Shown: positions 11,636 to 20,718 of the stretch, piece after piece | How positions within the stretch are numbered: position 1 is the stretch's first letter | Layout: each line of letters begins with the position of its first letter | Assembly: GCF_019449565.1 (NCBI RefSeq) | Contig: NZ_JAGRPM010000073.1 | Span: 1-47,926, forward strand | Direction: 5' to 3' | Source of the DNA: Rhodoblastus sp. | Lineage (GTDB): Bacteria > Pseudomonadota > Alphaproteobacteria > Rhizobiales > Beijerinckiaceae | Length of the DNA stretch: 47,926 bases | The notes under the pieces: model-generated | Databases searched by the model: none | The model's input: only the letters and a program-made list of their open reading frames with translations | What the model was told of the DNA's origin: nothing | Translations under genes and position numbers: made by a program

Positions 11636-12478
11636 TCAAGGCCTGCTGAACGCGATGACGCGGTCGCGGCCGCCACTGTCCCGAGCGACTTCCGCGACGC
11701 CGAGCCCTTCGGCTTCGAAGATGTTCGCCACATCCGCCGCCTGCCGCCAGCCGATCTCGAAAAGCGCGCCGCCGCCCGGTTTCAGCAATCGCGGCAGGTC
11801 GGGGGCGAGGCGCCGATAACAGTCGAGTCCGTCCGAACCGCCATAAAGCGCCAATGCCGGATCGTGATCCGCAACCTCTTCCGCAAGTTCGCTCTTTTCC
11901 GTCAGCGCAATATAGGGCGGGTTGGAAACAATCAGGTCGAATGCTCCCAGGAGCGCTTCGGCCCAGTTTCCGCACATTATGGAGGCGCGATTCGCCAGAC
12001 CGCATCGCGCGAGATTGGCTTGCGCGATCCGGCAGGCTGACGGCGAAAGATCGACGCCAATTCCAGTCGCATCGGGGAGCGCATCGAGCAGAGCGCATAG
12101 GATGGCGCCGGAGCCCGTCCCCAGATCGAGGATTTTCGGCTGCGTCCATCGGCGGGATCTCGCGAAATCGAGCGCGGCGTTGACCAGGGTTTCCGTATCG
12201 GCGCGCGGGTCCAGCACATCGGGGGTGACGAGCAGATCGAGCCCGTAAAATCCGCTGCGGCCGAGAATGCGCCCGACGGGCGCTCCGGCGATTCGGCACT
12301 CCATGAAGCGCTGCAAGCGTTCGGCGCGCTCAAGACCAAGAGGTTCGTCGCCGCGCGTCAGCAACTCAAGTGAATTCAGGCCTGACGCGCCCTCCAGCAG
12401 ATGGCGCGCCTCCAGCGCGGCAGGCTCCTTGCCAGCGTCGGCGAGAGCCGACGCGAGCAGTTTGCGCGCCTGCGCCAA
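11636..12478 (-). CDS. prmC: Peptide chain release factor N5-glutamine methyltransferase
   Basis: Methylates the glutamine of the GGQ motif in release factors RF1 and RF2 using S-adenosylmethionine. The N-terminal helical domain is followed by a Rossmann methyltransferase fold with motif I ILDLGTGSGAILCALL near residue 115 and the signature NPPY in DLIVSNPPYIAL near 185. About 280 residues, normal for the family. The start is set at TTG 12478 because no ATG or GTG lies between it and the htpG stop. The frame is open further upstream and homologous-looking sequence (AGDTLAQARK) continues a few residues, so the true start may be slightly earlier and overlap htpG. The common neighbour prfA is absent; htpG lies upstream instead. 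Confidence 0.92.
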   Translation of the reverse strand: MAQARKLLASALADAGKEPAALEARHLLEGASGLNSLELLTRGDEPLGLERAERLQRFMECRIAGAPVGRILGRSGFYGLDLLVTPDVLDPRADTETLVNAALDFARSRRWTQPKILDLGTGSGAILCALLDALPDATGIGVDLSPSACRIAQANLARCGLANRASIMCGNWAEALLGAFDLIVSNPPYIALTEKSELAEEVADHDPALALYGGSDGLDCYRRLAPDLPRLLKPGGGALFEIGWRQAADVANIFEAEGLGVAEVARDSGGRDRVIAFSRP

Positions 12479-12519
12479 GGTGTCGCCGGCTGAGAAGAGG
12501 GCTGGCGGAGGCGACAGGC

Positions 12520-14391
12520 TCAGGCTCCCAAGGCCTTGCTAAGCATGCGCGTCAGGCGCGCCGCGAAGGCGGCGGTGTCTTTCGGGGGCGCCCCGTCGAG
12601 CAGGCGGGCCTCGTCGAAAATGAGCCAGACGGCGTCCTCGAACAAATTCCGGTCCGGTGATTTCGCCAGCGTTTCCAGCGCGCGGACCAGCGGATGTGAA
12701 GGATTGACCTCGAGCACCGGCTTCAACTCCGCAGGAGCCTGGCCATGAGCGGCCAGAATCTGCTGCAGTCGGAGGTCGGGGCCGAATTCCGGCGCTACCA
12801 GGCAGGCTGCGCTTTCCGAAAGACGGTCGGAGACGCGGACGTCCTCCACCACGGATTCGAGGGTCTGTTTGGCCAAGGCGACGAATTCACGGACCTCTCC
12901 CGTATCTTCGGGCGGCTTCCGGCTCTCGTCGAGAAGGTCAATGTTCTTGATGTCGGCGCCGCCCTGCGTGATCGACTTGAAGGGCTTGCCGTCATAGCCC
13001 ACCGCAGTCTGGACCCAGAAGGCGTCGACGGGATCGGAAAGCAGCAGAACCTCGACGCCCCGGGCGCGGAAACCTTCCAGCTGGGGGCTGCCGGCGATAC
13101 GCTCGGCATTCTCGCCGGTGATGTAATAGATCGAGGTCTGATTTGGCCGTAGCGCCGCGATGTAATCGGCCAGTGTTCTCTTGCCCTCACCGTCAGTGGT
13201 CGTCGAGAATCGCGCCATTTTCAGGAGGGCGTCACGGCGTTCCGGGTCCTCGTAAAGCCCCTCTTTCAGAACGGCCCCAAAGTTTTTCCAGATCGGGCCG
13301 AATTTTTCCGGATCGTTTTCGGCGAGCTTGCCCAGCTCCTGAAGCAGGCGGTTCGTGACGCCCTTCTTGATCGCGGCGAACAGCTGGCTCTCTTGAACCA
13401 TCTCGCGCGAGACATTGAGCGGCAGGTCGGGCGAATCGACCACGAGGCGGATGAAGCGCAGATAGCCGGGCAGGAGATCGATCTCGCGGGAGATCAGCAC
13501 GCGGCGAGAATAGAGCTTGGCGCGGCCCTTGCGCGCCGGGTCGAACAGATCGAACGGGCGGGATCCGGGCACGAAAGCCAGCACGGTGTATTCGGCTCGT
13601 CCTTCGGCGCGCCAATGCACGGTCAGCGCCGGTTCGTCGAATTGGCCCGCCAGTTCCTGATAGAATTCCTTATATTGCTCGTCCGTGATTTCGGCTTTCG
13701 GCTTGGCCCAGAGCGCGGCCCCTTCGCTGATGCGCCGCGGTTCGGCGTCTGGCTTCTCGATGATTTCGATCGGCGTGGCGACGGCGCTCGAATGTTCGTT
13801 GACGATCGATTCGATCTTGTGCGGCTCGAGATAGGCCTTGGAATCGTCATTGAGATGAAGAATGACCCGCGAGCCGTGCCGAGGCGCCTTGTCCGGGTCG
13901 AGAGGCGCGATTTCGAATTCGCCCTTGCCGTCTGAGCTCCAGCTCCAGGCCAGGCTCTCGCCGGCGCGCCGCGTTTCGACGACGACCCGATCGGCGACCA
14001 TGAAGGCCGAATAAAAACCGATGCCGAACTGCCCGATCAGTTCCGCCGCGCCCGATTCGGACGCCTTGACCTTTTCGAGGAAGGCGCGGGTGCCGGAATT
14101 CGCGATCGTCCCCAGCGCCGAGGTCAGGTCGTGGCGCGACATGCCGACGCCATTGTCCTCGATCGTCAGCGTTCCCGCTTCGGGGTCCAGGGCGACACGG
14201 ATGACGAAAGCTTCGCCGCTGTCGAGAAGCGCGGGATTGCTATTGGCTTCATAGCGCAGCTTTTCGCAGGCGTCCGCAGCGTTGGAAATCAGTTCACGCA
14301 GGAAAATATCGCGTTCGGTATAGATCGAATGAACCATGAGATGCAGCAGTCGCGCCACATCGGCTTGAAACACATGGCGTTCGTTGTCCAT
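12520..14391 (-). CDS. htpG: Chaperone protein HtpG (Hsp90)
   Basis: ATP-driven dimeric Hsp90 chaperone. The N-terminal GHKL ATPase shows ELISNAADACEKLRY, IEDNGVGMS, GTIANSGT and the QFGIGFYSAFMVAD segment. The middle domain contains LNVSREMVQES and the C-terminal dimerization region closes the protein near 623 residues. The start MDNERHVFQADVARLL at 14391 is chosen because AGGAAG lies eight bases upstream and family members begin here. An in-frame ATG at 14412 adds seven residues. It sits 41 bases upstream of prmC on the same strand, so the two may be co-transcribed. Confidence 0.95.
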   Translation of the reverse strand: MDNERHVFQADVARLLHLMVHSIYTERDIFLRELISNAADACEKLRYEANSNPALLDSGEAFVIRVALDPEAGTLTIEDNGVGMSRHDLTSALGTIANSGTRAFLEKVKASESGAAELIGQFGIGFYSAFMVADRVVVETRRAGESLAWSWSSDGKGEFEIAPLDPDKAPRHGSRVILHLNDDSKAYLEPHKIESIVNEHSSAVATPIEIIEKPDAEPRRISEGAALWAKPKAEITDEQYKEFYQELAGQFDEPALTVHWRAEGRAEYTVLAFVPGSRPFDLFDPARKGRAKLYSRRVLISREIDLLPGYLRFIRLVVDSPDLPLNVSREMVQESQLFAAIKKGVTNRLLQELGKLAENDPEKFGPIWKNFGAVLKEGLYEDPERRDALLKMARFSTTTDGEGKRTLADYIAALRPNQTSIYYITGENAERIAGSPQLEGFRARGVEVLLLSDPVDAFWVQTAVGYDGKPFKSITQGGADIKNIDLLDESRKPPEDTGEVREFVALAKQTLESVVEDVRVSDRLSESAACLVAPEFGPDLRLQQILAAHGQAPAELKPVLEVNPSHPLVRALETLAKSPDRNLFEDAVWLIFDEARLLDGAPPKDTAAFAARLTRMLSKALGA

Positions 14392-14540
14392 CGTCGCCGC
14401 TTCCTGCGTCATTTTTCTCGCTCTGGCTCGTTTGGGAAGGAAATTTGGGGCGTCTTGCCCCGGGCCGCTATATTGCGGCGGTTGAGCCGAGATTCAAGAC
14501 CGCGACAATGGATCGAGCCGGATCGCGCGGCTGCGCGCGC

Positions 14541-14573
14541 GAAAAGAGCCGGCCGGACGACGCCGGCCGGCTC
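14541..14573 (-). terminator. Minus-strand intrinsic terminator upstream of htpG
   Basis: GAGCCGGCCGG (14546-14556) pairs with CCGGCCGGCTC (14563-14573) around ACGACG, and on the minus strand TTTT follows (14545-14542). It either ends the small frame at 14594-14800 or stops transcripts of the his-coaA operon that run through DUF2794 in antisense. Confidence 0.65.
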
Positions 14574-14593
14574 ATGCCGTAAAGACCATTTGT

Positions 14594-14800
14594 TCAATTC
14601 CGGAAGCCGCCTCGGCTGGGGGGCTGCGTCAATGCGGCGAAATCCCGGGCAAAGGTCTCAGGCGCCCCTTGATTGCTCCGCAAAACAGCGGGCGCATGGC
14701 GTGATGGCGGCGAAAATGTGAATTCGCCTCCAGCGACGAAATCCAGCGCCAAGACGCGCTTTCTTTGCTTGCCTGGCGACGGAAACCGGGACATCATCAT
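14594..14800 (-). CDS. Possible small protein, 68 residues
   Basis: The frame starts with three ATG codons in a row at 14800 and stops 21 bases before a terminator on the same strand. The product is basic at the N-terminus (MMMSRFPSPGKQRKR) and otherwise mixed, without a membrane segment. I recognise no family. Its start lies only 23 bases from the divergent DUF2794 start, which leaves no room for two promoters between them and weakens the case. No clear ribosome site is seen. Confidence 0.3.
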   Translation of the reverse strand: MMMSRFPSPGKQRKRVLALDFVAGGEFTFSPPSRHAPAVLRSNQGAPETFARDFAALTQPPSRGGFRN

Positions 14801-14823
14801 GATACAATCCTTGAATCGATGTC

Positions 14824-15210
14824 TTGCGCTTGAGCGAAAACCCGCCTGAGATAAACCTTCAAGTCTTGCGTTTGCCGGCGCCGGCTTCGACGCCGGGGGA
14901 GTCGGCAGGCCCGGTCGTCGGATTCGACCGCAACGAATTGCAAATCATCTTCAATCTCTATGGCCGCATGGTCGCGCAAGGCGTCTGGCGTGACTACGCG
15001 ATCGATTTTTCGGCGTCACAGGCGGTTTTCTCGGTCTTTCGGCGCAATGGCGAGGCGGCCTATTTTCGCATCGTGAAAGAGCCGAAGGCGATCCGGAAAC
15101 AGGGCGCCTATTGGGTTGTCGCCCAGACGGGGCTGATCCTGAAGCGCGGCCCCGAGCTTGCGCGGGTTGTCGCCGTGCTGGAGAAAAAGCCGAAACTGGT
15201 CATGGTCTGA
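14824..15210 (+). CDS. DUF2794 domain protein
   Basis: Conserved alphaproteobacterial protein of unknown function, 128 residues. The domain covers FDRNELQIIFNLYGRMVAQG through WRDYAIDFSASQAVFSVFRR to GLILKRGPELARVVAVLEKK, so the protein is nearly all domain. The start is TTG at 14824; an in-frame stop at 14812 bars anything much earlier, and a second TTG at 14830 is also possible. Its stop is seven bases from that of convergent coaA, so the two transcripts must overlap at their 3' ends. Confidence 0.8.
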   Translation: MRLSENPPEINLQVLRLPAPASTPGESAGPVVGFDRNELQIIFNLYGRMVAQGVWRDYAIDFSASQAVFSVFRRNGEAAYFRIVKEPKAIRKQGAYWVVAQTGLILKRGPELARVVAVLEKKPKLVMV

Positions 15211-15217
15211 CCCGCTT

Positions 15218-16207
15218 TCACAATTTCCGCAGCGCAACTTCTTCAATGCGATGGCTTGACCCTTTGGTCAGCACCAGGCTGGCGCGCGCGCGGGTGGGCA
15301 GAATGTTCTCGTGCAGATTGCGCAGGTTGATCCGCTTCCAGATGCTCCGCGCTGTCGCCTCGGCGTCCTCATCGGGAATATCGGCATATTTCCTGAAATA
15401 GGATCGCGGATCGCGGAAGGCCGTCGAGCGCAGCCGCATGAAGCGTGAGACATACCATTTTTCGAGCTGATCCTCGTCCGCGTGGAGATAGACCGAAAAG
15501 TCGAAGAAATCCGAGACGAAAGGCGTTTCCTTGCCATCGCGCGGCAGGCGGCTGGGCAGCAGGACGTTCACGCCTTCGACAATGAGAATGTCGGGGCGGT
15601 CGACGCTCACGGTTTCGTCCGGGACCATGTCATAGGTCAAATGCGAATAAACGGGGGCCTCGACATGGCCGCGTCCAGCCTTGACGTCCGAAAGGAAGCG
15701 CAGAAGCCTGTTGGTGTCATAGCTTTCGGGAAAGCCCTTCCGGTCCATGAGGTCTTCCCGCTCCAGCTCCACATTGGGCAGGAGGAAGCCGTCCGTGGTG
15801 ATCAGCTCGACCTTGGGCGTGTTCGGCCAGCGCGACAGCAGGGCCTGAAGCACGCGGGCGGTGGTCGATTTGCCGACTGCGACCGAGCCCGCGACGCCGA
15901 TGATATAGGGAACCTTGCCATCGTCCGCGCCCAGAAATCGCTGGGTCGCCTTGAATAAGCCCTGGGTTGCCGCGACGTAAAGCGCCAGCAGGCGCGACAG
16001 CGGCAGGTAAATCGCGATGACTTCTTCGAGCGAAATCGGATCGTTGATCGATTGAAGCCGTTTCAGGTCGTCAATCGTCAGGGTCAAGGGCGTATCCGCG
16101 CGCAGTCGCGCCCATTCCTCCCGGGTGAAATGTCTGTAGGGAGAGAGATTGGGTCCGACAGGTTCGGCCATGTTTTCCGCGACGGACTGCCTGATGATGT
16201 CGTTCAA
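15218..16207 (-). CDS. coaA: Type I pantothenate kinase
   Basis: Phosphorylates pantothenate, the first and usually feedback-controlled step of CoA synthesis. It has 329 residues. P-loop [17 protein letters not shown] lies near residues 104-120, with the family segments [19 protein letters not shown] and a C-terminal [17 protein letters not shown] stretch. The N-terminal [13 protein letters not shown] is typical of bacterial CoaA. The start at 16207 is the first Met; a second at residue 13 is possible. It is the last gene of the his operon, 27 bases after hisE, as in rhizobia. Confidence 0.95.
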   Translation of the reverse strand: MNDIIRQSVAENMAEPVGPNLSPYRHFTREEWARLRADTPLTLTIDDLKRLQSINDPISLEEVIAIYLPLSRLLALYVAATQGLFKATQRFLGADDGKVPYIIGVAGSVAVGKSTTARVLQALLSRWPNTPKVELITTDGFLLPNVELEREDLMDRKGFPESYDTNRLLRFLSDVKAGRGHVEAPVYSHLTYDMVPDETVSVDRPDILIVEGVNVLLPSRLPRDGKETPFVSDFFDFSVYLHADEDQLEKWYVSRFMRLRSTAFRDPRSYFRKYADIPDEDAEATARSIWKRINLRNLHENILPTRARASLVLTKGSSHRIEEVALRKL

Positions 16208-16234
16208 CGCCGCCTCCAGGACGCGCCGAGCCCC

Positions 16235-16558
16235 CTAACTGGTGCGGGAGGCTTTCTCCTGATGGCCCGATTGCTGGGTGCGCCGGGCGAGTTCATCGAT
16301 GACATCCTGCAACGAAACGCCGCCGTCTTGAAGCAAGACCAATAGATGATAGAGTACGTCCGCCGCCTCCATCTTCAGGGAGCCGGCGTCGCGCTCGGCC
16401 GCCGCGATCACCGCTTCAACCGCCTCTTCGCCGAATTTTTTTGCGATTCGGCCCGTGCCGGATTCGAGCAGGCTGCGCGTATAGGATTGGTCGGCGCTCG
16501 CCGCCGCGCGTCGGGCGATCAGGGCCGCGAGATCATCAAGCGAAAAGGCGTCGGTCAT
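16235..16558 (-). CDS. hisE: Phosphoribosyl-ATP pyrophosphatase
   Basis: Second step of histidine synthesis: hydrolyses phosphoribosyl-ATP to phosphoribosyl-AMP. It has 107 residues in a MazG-like all-alpha fold. The Mg-binding helix appears as [14 protein letters not shown] (near 40-53) and [13 protein letters not shown] (near 66-78). The start [11 protein letters not shown] at 16558 fits the family; the frame is open upstream but that part lies in hisF. It is separate from hisI, as usual in alphaproteobacteria. Confidence 0.94.
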   Translation of the reverse strand: MTDAFSLDDLAALIARRAAASADQSYTRSLLESGTGRIAKKFGEEAVEAVIAAAERDAGSLKMEAADVLYHLLVLLQDGGVSLQDVIDELARRTQQSGHQEKASRTS

Positions 16559-16571
16559 CGGTTGCGCTTCC

Positions 16572-17345
16572 TTAGAAAGCTGGGCGATCAAGTCGCATGG
16601 GAAGTCCCGCCTTCGCCATATAGTCTTTGGCGCCGCCAATGGTGAACTCGCCAAAATGGAAGATGGAAGCGGCCAGTACGGCGCTGGCGTGGCCGTCTCG
16701 AACGCCTTCGACCAAGTGTTCAAGCGTTCCCACGCCCCCCGACGCGATGACCGGAATCGAAACCGCATCGGCTACGGTCCTGGTCAGCTCGATGTCGAAG
16801 CCGGATTTGGCGCCGTCGCGGTCCATCGAGGTCAGGAGGATCTCGCCGGCGCCGAGCGCGGTGACTTCTTTCGCATATTCGACCGCGTCGATGCCGGTCG
16901 GACGGCGTCCGCCATGGGTGAAAATCTCCCAGCGTCCGGGCGCGACGTTCTTGGCGTCGATGGCGACGACGATGCACTGGCTGCCGAATTTTTCCGCGCC
17001 GCGCCGGACGAAATCGCGATCATGGACGGCGGCGGTCATGATCGAAGCCTTGTCCGCGCCCGCCAGCAGCAGATTGCGGATGTCGTCGAGAGTCCGGACG
17101 CCGCCGCCGACCGTGAGCGGCATGAAACACGCCTCGGCCGTCCGCTGGACGGCGTCGAACAGCAGGCCGCGTTCCTCGTGGCTGGCGGTGATGTCGAGAA
17201 AGCATAATTCGTCGGCGCCCGCGGCGTCATAGGCGATGGCGCATTCCACCGGATCGCCGGCGTCGCGCAGATTGACGAAATTCACGCCTTTCACGACGCG
17301 CCCGTCCTTGACGTCGAGGCAGGGAATGACGCGTGTCTTAAGCAA
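16572..17345 (-). CDS. hisF: Imidazole glycerol phosphate synthase, cyclase subunit
   Basis: Uses ammonia delivered by HisH to convert PRFAR to imidazole glycerol phosphate and AICAR. A (beta/alpha)8 barrel of 257 residues with the catalytic Asp segment [18 protein letters not shown] near residues 6-23 and the second Asp in [13 protein letters not shown]. The start is TTG at 17345, giving [11 protein letters not shown] as in relatives, with GGAG about eight bases upstream. A longer frame exists upstream but overruns the gap to hisA. Confidence 0.95.
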   Translation of the reverse strand: MLKTRVIPCLDVKDGRVVKGVNFVNLRDAGDPVECAIAYDAAGADELCFLDITASHEERGLLFDAVQRTAEACFMPLTVGGGVRTLDDIRNLLLAGADKASIMTAAVHDRDFVRRGAEKFGSQCIVVAIDAKNVAPGRWEIFTHGGRRPTGIDAVEYAKEVTALGAGEILLTSMDRDGAKSGFDIELTRTVADAVSIPVIASGGVGTLEHLVEGVRDGHASAVLAASIFHFGEFTIGGAKDYMAKAGLPMRLDRPAF

Positions 17346-17377
17346 AATGCTGCTCCGTGCTGACGCTGGGCCTTTTT

Positions 17378-18127
17378 TCAGGCTTTGCGCTTGGCCTTGA
17401 TGAGATTGAGCGCCTGCTGCGGATCGAGCCGGCCGTCGTAAAGGGCGCGACCGCTGATCGCGCCGGCGAGGCGCGCGCAATCCGGCTCCAGCAGCCGTTC
17501 GACATCGGCGATGGAGGCGAGCCCGCCCGACGCGATGACTGGAATGGCCAAGGCGTTGGCGAGGGCCAGAGTGGCCTCGATATTCAGGCCCTTGAGCACG
17601 CCGTCGCGGGCGATGTCGGTGTAGATGATCGCCGCGACGCCAACATCCTCGAATCTCTTGCCCAGTTCGACGGCGGTCAGTTGCGACGATTTCGCCCAGC
17701 CGTCCACGGCGACGAGGCCGTCGCGCGCGTCAATGCCGACGGCGATCCGACCCGGATGCAGCCGCGCGGCTTCACGGACGAGATCGGGGTCGCGGACCGC
17801 GGCCGTGCCGATGATCACCCGATTGACGCCCTTGCCGAGCCAGCCTTCGATCGTCCGCATGTCGCGGATGCCGCCGCCGAGCTGAACCTGCATTTTGGTC
17901 AACGCGGCGAGGACCGTTTCGACGGCGGCGGCGTTCATCGGCTTGCCCGCGAAGGCGCCGTCGAGATCGACGACATGCAGATATTCGAAGCCCTGAGTCT
18001 CGAAGGTCAGCGCCTGAGCCGCCGGATCGTCATTGAAGACCGTCGCCTGCGCCATGTCGCCGTGGATGAGTCGGACGCATTGTCCGCCCTTGAGGTCGAT
18101 CGCGGGAAACAGAATCACGGGCGCCAC
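17378..18127 (-). CDS. hisA: ProFAR isomerase
   Basis: Isomerises ProFAR to PRFAR (1-(5-phosphoribosyl)-5-[(5-phosphoribosylamino)methylideneamino]imidazole-4-carboxamide isomerase) in histidine synthesis. A (beta/alpha)8 barrel of 249 residues opening [14 protein letters not shown], with the catalytic Asp in that stretch and the second in [14 protein letters not shown]. The start is GTG at 18127 and overlaps the end of hisH by 13 bases, which suggests translational coupling. Confidence 0.95.
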   Translation of the reverse strand: MAPVILFPAIDLKGGQCVRLIHGDMAQATVFNDDPAAQALTFETQGFEYLHVVDLDGAFAGKPMNAAAVETVLAALTKMQVQLGGGIRDMRTIEGWLGKGVNRVIIGTAAVRDPDLVREAARLHPGRIAVGIDARDGLVAVDGWAKSSQLTAVELGKRFEDVGVAAIIYTDIARDGVLKGLNIEATLALANALAIPVIASGGLASIADVERLLEPDCARLAGAISGRALYDGRLDPQQALNLIKAKRKA

Positions 18128-18765
18128 CTCAGGAAATTGGAAATGAGCCTGAGCCCCATCGACTGGCTCTTCTCCGGATGAAACTGTACGCCGACAATCG
18201 TGTCCCGGCCGACCATCGCCGTCAAAGCGCCGCCATATTCGGTGGTGGCAATAACATCGTCAGGGTTCGAGGCCAACAGGTGGTATGAATGGACGAAATA
18301 GGCATTGAGCCCATCCGGCCCGGTCGCTATGCCCTCGAGCACGGGATGGGGCCTGTTCAGGTCAAGATTGTTCCAGCCCATATGCGGGATTTTGAGATTC
18401 GGATCGCTTGGCTTGATCGGGACGACGGCGCCGCCGATCCAGCCAAGGCCCGGCGTATCGCCATGTTCAAGCCCGCGTTCGGCCAATAATTGCATGCCGA
18501 CACAGATGCCGAGGAAAGGCGCTCCGCGCTTGCGGACGGCGTCTTCAAGCGCCTCGGCCATGCCTTCGATTTCCAGAAGGCCGCGCCGGCAATCCGCAAA
18601 AGCGCCGACGCCTGGCAGGACGATGCGATCGGCCCGGCGCACGGCCTCGCTGTCAGCCGTGACAGAGATCGCCGCGTCTATGCCGCTTTCGCGCGAGGCG
18701 CGCTCGAAAGCCTTGGCCGCGGAATGCAGATTGCCGGATCCGTAATCAATGATGGCGACGTTCAA
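18115..18765 (-). CDS. hisH: Imidazole glycerol phosphate synthase, glutaminase subunit
   Basis: Class I glutamine amidotransferase that supplies ammonia to HisF. It has 216 residues. The nucleophile is Cys88 in [11 protein letters not shown] and the His-Glu pair appears in VQFHPEKSQ near residue 195. The oxyanion-strand region PGVGAF is present. It starts [12 protein letters not shown] and overlaps hisA at its 3' end. Confidence 0.96.
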   Translation of the reverse strand: MNVAIIDYGSGNLHSAAKAFERASRESGIDAAISVTADSEAVRRADRIVLPGVGAFADCRRGLLEIEGMAEALEDAVRKRGAPFLGICVGMQLLAERGLEHGDTPGLGWIGGAVVPIKPSDPNLKIPHMGWNNLDLNRPHPVLEGIATGPDGLNAYFVHSYHLLASNPDDVIATTEYGGALTAMVGRDTIVGVQFHPEKSQSMGLRLISNFLRWRP

Positions 18766-18767
18766 GA

Positions 18768-19262
18768 CTAAGTCTCCCGAGACGGAAACAAGCCCAGCAG
18801 ATCGGCGCCATCCGTTGCGCCGGCCGCGGGGGGCTTGGCGCCGTCGTCCCGGTTTTGGGCCGGCTGCGGCTTGGCGGCGAACAGATCGTCGGCGCGCTGG
18901 GCGAAATAGACCGTTTCCGCGTCGCCGACCGAATCGCCCAAGGTCAGGCCGTGGATCAGGAAGCCCGCACGGGACAGCCGGTGTTGCCGAAAGCGGTCGG
19001 CTTCAAGGCCGAAAGCCAGGGCGCCAAGATTATAAAGCAGGAAGGTCGCCGCCGGGCCGACATGGGCGAAGCCGACGAGAAGCCCGATGACGACGAGAAG
19101 GGCCATCCAGAGACCGAAGGCGAGCCAAAGGCCATGGCGGGCGGCCCAGAGAGGCGTAGCCAGAAAGGCGGGCCAGCAAAAGCCCAGTTTCACGAACCGG
19201 GCGTGTTCAAGCGTACGCGCCGTCGAGCCGCCCATCGGAAGAAAGACTGAATAAAGCTTCAT
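18768..19262 (-). CDS. DUF2628 membrane protein in the his operon
   Basis: A 164-residue protein with two or three hydrophobic segments (around [25 protein letters not shown] and [14 protein letters not shown]) and a polar, Pro/Ala/Gln-rich cytoplasmic tail. The N-terminal [12 protein letters not shown] and the [13 protein letters not shown] stretch are typical of DUF2628. No enzymatic role is known. It lies two bases upstream of hisH and 16 bases after hisB, so it is co-transcribed with histidine genes, an arrangement seen in rhizobia. The start at 19262 is the Met after the hisB stop. Confidence 0.82.
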   Translation of the reverse strand: MKLYSVFLPMGGSTARTLEHARFVKLGFCWPAFLATPLWAARHGLWLAFGLWMALLVVIGLLVGFAHVGPAATFLLYNLGALAFGLEADRFRQHRLSRAGFLIHGLTLGDSVGDAETVYFAQRADDLFAAKPQPAQNRDDGAKPPAAGATDGADLLGLFPSRET

Positions 19263-19278
19263 GGCGTTCCGCGTCGCT

Positions 19279-19869
19279 TCAAAGCGCTCCCTTGGTGGAA
19301 GGGATGCGGTCCTTCTGGCGAGGATCGATCGCCAGCGCCGCGCCCAGCGCGCGGGCGACGCCCTTGAAACAGGTTTCAACGATATGATGGCTGTTCACGC
19401 CATAAAGCGTCTCGATATGGAGCGCGATCGCGGCGTGCTGGGCGAAGGCCTGAAAAAACTCCCGGACCAGCTCGGTGTCGAATTCTCCGAGCTTGGCTTG
19501 CGGAATCGCGGTGCGGAACACCAGAAAGGGGCGTCCCGAGACGTCAATCGCGACGCGCGTCAAGGTTTCGTCCATCGGCAGATGAACGTCGGAATAGCGA
19601 ACGATGCCGCGCAGATCGCCGGCCGCCTGGCGCAGCGCCTGTCCGAGGGCGATGCCGACATCCTCGACCGTGTGATGCTGGTCGATGTGAAGATCGCCTT
19701 TGGCGGCGATTTCAATGTCCATCAGCGAATGGCGCGCGAGTTGATCGAGCATGTGATCGAAAAAGCCGATTCCGGTCGAGATCTTGCTGAGGCCGGAGCC
19801 GTCGATCGCAAGTTTCACGAAAATGTCGGTTTCTTTCGTCGTGCGCTTGATCTCAGCTTGGCGCGTCAT
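19279..19869 (-). CDS. hisB: Imidazoleglycerol-phosphate dehydratase
   Basis: Mn-dependent dehydration of imidazole glycerol phosphate to imidazole acetol phosphate. It has 196 residues, the monofunctional form without a HisN phosphatase domain. Metal motifs are [31 protein letters not shown] and [17 protein letters not shown]. It is the first gene of the operon, divergent from hslV; the 187-247 bp between starts should hold both promoters. Confidence 0.95.
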   Translation of the reverse strand: MTRQAEIKRTTKETDIFVKLAIDGSGLSKISTGIGFFDHMLDQLARHSLMDIEIAAKGDLHIDQHHTVEDVGIALGQALRQAAGDLRGIVRYSDVHLPMDETLTRVAIDVSGRPFLVFRTAIPQAKLGEFDTELVREFFQAFAQHAAIALHIETLYGVNSHHIVETCFKGVARALGAALAIDPRQKDRIPSTKGAL

Positions 19870-20116
19870 ATTCTTTCCCTTGCCGTCCGGGGCAGCGCGG
19901 ATTGGCGAGTGCTTTTCCGCTAGGATATTGGTCGTGGCGCGTTTTTCAACGCGCCTTCGCCCTTACGGGGCATAAATTCTGACCTCGGATGCAACGGCTC
20001 ATAGCAAAACGCCGCCTCGCGCGCCACTCTGTCGCCGAGGGCCTTGTAACATTAGCGTGAGCGCAATAGATGCGCTGGCGAGACAAAGCGACCCGCATCC
20101 CATCCGAGACGATTCG

Positions 20117-20686
20117 ATGACCGACCACTCCGGCCCGCCTTCCATGCATGCGACGACGATCATCCTGGTCCGCAAGGGCGGCAAGACCGTGATCGCCGGC
20201 GATGGACAGGTCAGCCTGGGTCAGACCATCATCAAGGGCAACGCCCGCAAGGTGCGGCGTCTGGGCAAGGGTCAGGTCATCGTCGGCTTCGCCGGCGCCA
20301 CCGCCGACGCCTTCACCTTGTGCGAAAGGCTGGAGGCCAAGCTCGACCAATATCCCGGCCAGTTGCTGCGCGCCTGCGTGGAGCTGGCCAAGGACTGGCG
20401 CACGGATCGCTATCTGCGCAGGCTTGAAGCCATGATGCTGGTCGCCGACAAGAGCGCCGCCCTCGTCCTGACCGGCAATGGCGACGTTCTGGAGCCCGAA
20501 CCGGCCGCTGACGGCGTGGTGATGGGCATAGGCTCCGGCGGAAATTACGCTTTGGCTGCCGGCCGGGCGCTAATCGACAGCAGCCTCGACGCCGAGGCCA
20601 TCGCGCGCCGCTCTCTCCAGATCGCCTCGGAAATCTGCGTCTACACCAATGCGAATATCGTCGTGGAAAGCGTCGACTCGCTTTGA
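20117..20686 (+). CDS. hslV: ATP-dependent protease subunit HslV
   Basis: Threonine peptidase of the HslUV protease, a bacterial proteasome relative. The mature N-terminal nucleophile is the Thr of [12 protein letters not shown] (about residue 13), followed by [13 protein letters not shown] and [12 protein letters not shown]. The ATG at 20117 is preferred over GTG at 20057 because the propeptide is then short as in relatives; the ribosome site is weak in both cases. hslU follows after 32 bases. Confidence 0.93.
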   Translation: MTDHSGPPSMHATTIILVRKGGKTVIAGDGQVSLGQTIIKGNARKVRRLGKGQVIVGFAGATADAFTLCERLEAKLDQYPGQLLRACVELAKDWRTDRYLRRLEAMMLVADKSAALVLTGNGDVLEPEPAADGVVMGIGSGGNYALAAGRALIDSSLDAEAIARRSLQIASEICVYTNANIVVESVDSL

Positions 20687-20718
20687 TCGCAATATTGGCC
20701 AGCCCCAGAGCCTGATTC

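Larger units (their letters stand above)
14413..14823. other. Intergenic region htpG-DUF2794
   Basis: A 411-bp gap between divergent htpG and DUF2794. It holds a GC-rich hairpin with T run (14541-14573) on the minus strand and one small minus-strand reading frame (14594-14800), listed separately. The htpG promoter should lie between 14392 and 14540. No recognizable heat-shock box was found. Confidence 0.4.

Noticed and set aside
11530..11733. 67-codon minus-strand frame after prmC
   Set aside because: Mostly an out-of-frame reading of the prmC C-terminus.
14409..14597. 62-codon minus-strand frame between htpG and the terminator
   Set aside because: It runs through the terminator hairpin at 14541-14573 and overlaps the htpG start; composition is arbitrary.
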